Below, piece after piece: positions 61,168 through 64,000 of a stretch of 64,000 bases of DNA (position 1 is the first letter of the stretch; every line of letters starts with the position of its first letter). Made by a program: the position numbers and the translations under genes. The notes under the pieces are model-generated. The model was not told the origin of the DNA. It did not search any database and saw nothing but the letters and a program-made list of their open reading frames with translations. The stretch spans positions 124,001-188,000 of the forward strand of contig JACKFH010000008.1 in NCBI GenBank assembly GCA_020632575.1, read 5' to 3'. This stretch comes from Candidatus Omnitrophota bacterium (GTDB taxonomy: Bacteria; Hinthialibacterota; Hinthialibacteria; OLB16).

Positions 61168-61593
61168 ATGAATTCTCAATCGAGATTCCGGCCCCGTACT
61201 CCCATCGGCCATTCGTAAGATGCAAGCCATCGACAACACAATGGGATGTTTCTTCAATTCTAATAACTGGACCGAAATTGCCAGCTTCGGTCAATCTCGT
61301 TCTGAATAGGGTCTCCCCCAAAAACCCGTTACGTTCTCCACATAGGTTGCGGACTCAATCCATACTTCATCGCCGGTGGAGGAGGCGACGATTGCTTCGC
61401 CTATGGTGGGGAAGGCGGTTTGCCAGGACATACCATCGGAGCCGGTTCCATCGGGAGAGACATGAAGGGTTGCGGGGTTGGCGGCGGGGGAGAGGGCGAG
61501 GAGGAGGGTGGCGATTCGATGAAGTCGCATTATGTTGTAATTGTAGAGTAGATAGATGGCGGCGTCAATTGAGAATGACGATGGGGGCGGGTC

Positions 61594-62834
61594 TCAGCCG
61601 CCCACGCTGCGTCGGTAGTCGTCCGGGTCCAGGCGTTTCCGGAGAATGTCCACATAGGCGTTCAGGCCCTTCTCCAGGATGATTTTGTCCGGACTGACCG
61701 GATCGACCAGATTGTCCGGTTCGCTCATCTCCTCCGGGTTGACCACATACACCGGGAAGGAGACCCCCTCCAGTTCGTCCAGGGATTGAAGGGTGGCTCG
61801 CTGCATATTGGTGACATTGGGTTCGAAATCCAAATTCAGAGTGAGACTCCCCTCGTTCTTCAGATATTTCTCGAGCACGGAGACTTGCGCCGCGGTCACT
61901 TTTCCCCCCGAGGCGATGAAGGCCGGATTGTCCAATTTCTTCAGAGGCGGCAACAGGGAAGGGAATGGGTTCTGGACCATGACCAGATGCTTCCTTTGTT
62001 CTGGAGCGCACGGTTCAATCCGTACGGGATATCGGTGCTTCCGGTCAGCGCACGTGACCGTGGTCGACGCAGGGAGGGGGCGTCCAGGGCTCCCCCGAAC
62101 AATGGCGAAAGGGTCCGGCCCCACAAATTGAAAACGCAACGCCCCAGTCGATCGCGCCAGGGTCCGACAATCCGTCCCTCCCATTCATCCTGGAAAAGTC
62201 CCATCAGGCCCGCGAGTTCCAGGTCCCCATCGTTTCCAAAACCCGATTCCTTCAAATGGTTCTGCATCTCCCGGATCGAATCGTAGAGGCCGAACTCCAT
62301 CCCCAACAGACTGCTCTCGGGAAACCCGATCTCACGGGTCAGATACTCTCGGGCCTCCTCGCCTTGAGGCCCCATCAACACATTTTGCGAGTTCATCAAC
62401 ACCGCGTCGAGAAGATGGTACAGGCGAAATCTCTCACGAGCGGTGCGCGCCGCTTCCTCCTCGGGCGTCCATTCGAAATGATGATTGACCTTGGCGGCCA
62501 AACGGCGAACAGCCTCCGGCATTCCGCGCCAGTCGGGGAGTTCCATCTTGTTGACATAAGCGAGCCAGAACACAGTCGGCGTCTCCGGGTCCAACGAACG
62601 GAACCCCCATTGAGTCGCCGCCAACCGACCGTTCTTGTGTCCAAACCCGTGACAGCTCACCGGCGCCGTGCGAGCCAACCACCAACCATTGGACACCTTC
62701 TGAAACCCGAATTCCGGAAAGACAACGTCGAGTTTTTCATCCAGGATCGGATAGATAAGGGTCCGGATGATCTCGAAGAGGTCCATCTCCGAGTTGATGT
62801 GGACTCTGCGAATTTGTCCGGTGGGTTGGCTCAT
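61594..62834 (-). pseudogene. DnaG-like primase (CHC/Toprim) gene with one frameshift
   Basis: The first 280 residues (from ATG 62834) follow the DnaG order: SCHGFGHKNGRLAATQWGF (weak zinc-finger-like region, ligands incomplete), RGMPEAVRRLAAKVNHHFE, EAREYLTREIGFPESSLLGMEFGLYDS, and EGRIVGPWRDRLGRCVFNLWGRTLSP. After PYGLNRALQNK (about 61993) one base is missing and the other frame continues KHLVMVQNPFPSLLPPL, TLNLDFEPN and LDPDDYRRSVGG, matching the Toprim part. Key Toprim residues differ (VMVQN where EG is expected; DFE where DxD is). It is probably a divergent or dead primase-like protein; the frameshift could also be a sequencing error. Confidence 0.65.
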
Positions 62835-62869
62835 GCCTCGACCTCCTTTGTCGGAATCGGTTGGGCCGC

Positions 62870-63355
62870 TTAGGCGATAAACGAGGACTTCTGCGGCGCG
62901 CGAAAAATCGGCTTCTTCTCCTCATCGAAGAGTTGGACCACCGGTTCGCCATCCTCGTAAAGACAGACCACGCTACGGAGGTTGCCACGGCTATCGATCA
63001 GCCCCAGATACGGCGCGCCGTTATTGGCCACATTCAGGGTGGCGCGCGTGTTCCCATCGATATCGTAAAGATTGACCGAGGGGACCCCGCTCTGTAATAC
63101 GCTGACCTCAATCCTTCGGCCGCCAGTCGGGTCGGACAAAACCACGGAGGGCTCGTCCTCTCCATCGACAAGAAGGGAGATCCGGATTTGGCCGGTCTTC
63201 CCAATCATCAAGAGCTGAGGGCTCCCCTCATGGTCGACCCCTAACACCGCTTTGGGGTTTCCCTCCGAGTCTTTCAGAACAAATCTTTCCGCTTCCACCG
63301 TTTTCGGCATGCCATCTTCTCCCACGATTATCCTCGCCCCCACCCGCCGCTCCAT
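62870..63355 (-). CDS. Beta-repeat protein, unknown
   Basis: A 161-residue protein built of about six 21-24-residue beta repeats of the type VLKDSEGNPKAVLGVDHEG, NLYDIDGNTRATLNVANNG, LIDSRGNLRSVVCLYEDG. Each repeat has a D-x-x-G-x turn and a strand ending in a hydrophobic pair; this makes a solenoid or beta-prism likely. No signal peptide, so it is cytoplasmic or exported by another gene's product. ATG 63355 is preceded by GTGGAG-like weak sites. Such repeat proteins are frequent in Planctomycetota; no function is known. Confidence 0.7.
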   Translation of the reverse strand: MERRVGARIIVGEDGMPKTVEAERFVLKDSEGNPKAVLGVDHEGSPQLLMIGKTGQIRISLLVDGEDEPSVVLSDPTGGRRIEVSVLQSGVPSVNLYDIDGNTRATLNVANNGAPYLGLIDSRGNLRSVVCLYEDGEPVVQLFDEEKKPIFRAPQKSSFIA

Positions 63356-63370
63356 CGTGTGGAGATATTC

Positions 63371-63408
63371 CCCCTCTCCGCAAAGCGGGGAGGGGCTAAG
63401 GGGAGGGG
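63371..63408. repeat. CCCCTCTCCGC-type hairpin
   Basis: CCCCTCTCCGC pairs with GCGGGGAGGGG across AAA, followed by CTAAGGGGAGGGG. It overlaps the end of the next minus-strand gene by a few bases and lies just before the beta-repeat gene. Confidence 0.78.
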
Positions 63409-64000
63409 TGATCCCTCAACAAAGGCCTCGTCTTCAACTCTTTCATGATGCGTTCGATCTCCGGCCCCTTCCTCACAAACAACGAGAAGACCTGATCCGG
63501 GAACCGTTGGCCGGGAAAGGTCTCGGAGGCGATGCGGACGAAACCGGAGTTCGGGTTGTCCAGGTGGCTCCAGAGAGGGAAGGGGGTCGGTTCGAAACGG
63601 TCCGAATATTTTTCGAGAATGACCAGATCGAAGTGGTACTTGTTGTCCCACAGATCCCGCCATGAGGGAATCGTTCTTCCACTGACTTCATCCTTCCATG
63701 GTTCCGGCGCACACCAAAGCATACTTTCCAGTTCCATTCTGGGCAGCGAACCCTGAAGATCGAAACGACTACAGGTGAATGTTCGCACCCGCTCCGGAAC
63801 CAGACGCCAGATAATATAACCCGAATAGTTCTCACGGTTAAGAAGGATTTCTCCCGGAATGTCATATTCCTCGATCAGGTCGATTAACCGATTGGGATAA
63901 TTCTCCCCTTCCCAGGAGATTCCATGGAGCGCCTTCAGAAATTGAGGCGGGCGATTTCCCGGATAAACCACGACATACCCGATCGCGATCGAACACGCGA
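63396..64000 (-). CDS. C-terminal part of a polytopic glycosyltransferase-like protein (partial)
   Basis: The frame enters from the right edge, so only the last 200 or so residues are visible. It begins with the end of a membrane helix (CSIAIGYVVVYPGNRP) and continues as a soluble domain with ENYSGYIIWRLVPERVRTFTC and SRFDLQG, the GGY-x-IW...DxR-D-Y-G pattern often seen at the end of GT39/PMT-like membrane glycosyltransferases. The remaining part has no motif I know. GTG 63971 is an in-frame codon but unlikely to be the start. Confidence 0.6.
   Translation of the reverse strand, partial: ACSIAIGYVVVYPGNRPPQFLKALHGISWEGENYPNRLIDLIEEYDIPGEILLNRENYSGYIIWRLVPERVRTFTCSRFDLQGSLPRMELESMLWCAPEPWKDEVSGRTIPSWRDLWDNKYHFDLVILEKYSDRFEPTPFPLWSHLDNPNSGFVRIASETFPGQRFPDQVFSLFVRKGPEIERIMKELKTRPLLRDHPSP

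Larger units (their letters stand above)
58372..61530 (-). pseudogene. Third beta-helix gene, frameshifted and split by an insertion sequence
   Basis: The ATG at 61530 starts RLHRIATLLLALSPAANPATLHVSPDGTGSDGMSW, matching the family N-terminus, and the end at 58372 (DADPLFVDPENGDYHLQ, GSPCIDAG, DINGDGVVGPEDLMIFQRDW) matches the family C-terminus. A 1.8-kb insertion sequence separates them. Joining across the target duplication (ISIENSSVE to VRNCTIFENN) restores the beta-helix reading. Single-base frameshifts remain near 61325 (T5G5 tract), 59310 (A7 tract), about 58980 and about 58865. A TACAAT box nine bases before the ATG and no ribosome site suggest a leaderless transcript when it was active. 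Confidence 0.88.

Noticed and set aside
1..64000. tRNA, rRNA or other structured RNA genes
   Set aside because: I found no sequence with a tRNA cloverleaf and T-loop consensus and no rRNA segments; the hairpins seen are repeats or terminators.

Overview
The window reads as chromosome of an uncultured, free-living Gram-negative bacterium close in gene content to the PVC/Planctomycetota-like candidate phyla (Omnitrophota, Hydrogenedentota and Sumerlaeota are all possible; the sequence does not decide). The reasons are two giant secreted proteins that join catalytic-looking domains to CxxCH haem sites (PVC-type dehydrogenase/haem-binding and PSCyt/DUF1549/DUF1553 types), DUF1080 and ThuA proteins, a Tat-exported sulfatase, several secreted beta-propeller proteins, and right-handed beta-helix proteins ending in a dockerin-like EF-hand. 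An outer membrane is implied by a type II secretion system (T2SS) and a porin-like barrel.

Layout. 1-7247: the 3' half of a T2SS operon (gspG end, a small membrane protein, gspH, I, J, K, L, M and a GspC-like gene), tightly overlapped and invaded by palindromic elements. 7286-13293: secreted DUF1080 protein, xseB, ThuA protein, and an 1172-residue dehydrogenase/HEAT/cytochrome c protein. 13423-15747: outer-membrane barrel plus NikK-like and NikL-like nickel/cobalt uptake accessory genes. 16625-23528 (minus): a respiratory cluster in which Rieske and b6-type cytochrome b genes are flanked by two pairs of cytochrome bd-I-subunit-like (CydA-like) genes, two of them carrying a C-terminal cytochrome c. 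23772-26499: hydrolase and ettA. 26561-30487: a duplicated beta-helix gene (one intact, one decayed) with a long direct repeat and a HigBA toxin-antitoxin pair between the copies. 30655-38277: paired Cys-rich proteins, a secreted glycosidase-like propeller, lipB, an efflux adaptor, a lipoprotein with a GspG-like globular domain, and a sulfatase. 38438-43117: a 1559-residue FG-GAP protein. 43191-49588: aldehyde dehydrogenase, pdxJ, and a PSCyt-type giant. 49556-52343: a rhombosortase next to a VIT/vWA protein with a GlyGly-CTERM-like tail. 52758-54055: tatB-tatC. 54060-57994: enolase-superfamily enzyme, sialidase-like and ceramidase-like proteins. 58372-61530: a third beta-helix gene, frameshifted and split by an ISKra4-like insertion sequence with clear terminal repeats and target duplication. 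61594-64000: a frameshifted DnaG-like gene, a repeat protein and the end of a membrane protein.

A common theme is export and surface display: T2SS, Tat, lipoprotein, rhombosortase and Sec signals occur beside their likely cargo. Intergenic space is filled with at least six families of palindromic repeats, some sitting at translation starts. The items most worth follow-up are the bc/bd-like respiratory cluster, the rhombosortase with its adjacent VIT/vWA substrate, the constant-variable-constant beta-helix family, and the lipid-anchored GspG domain.
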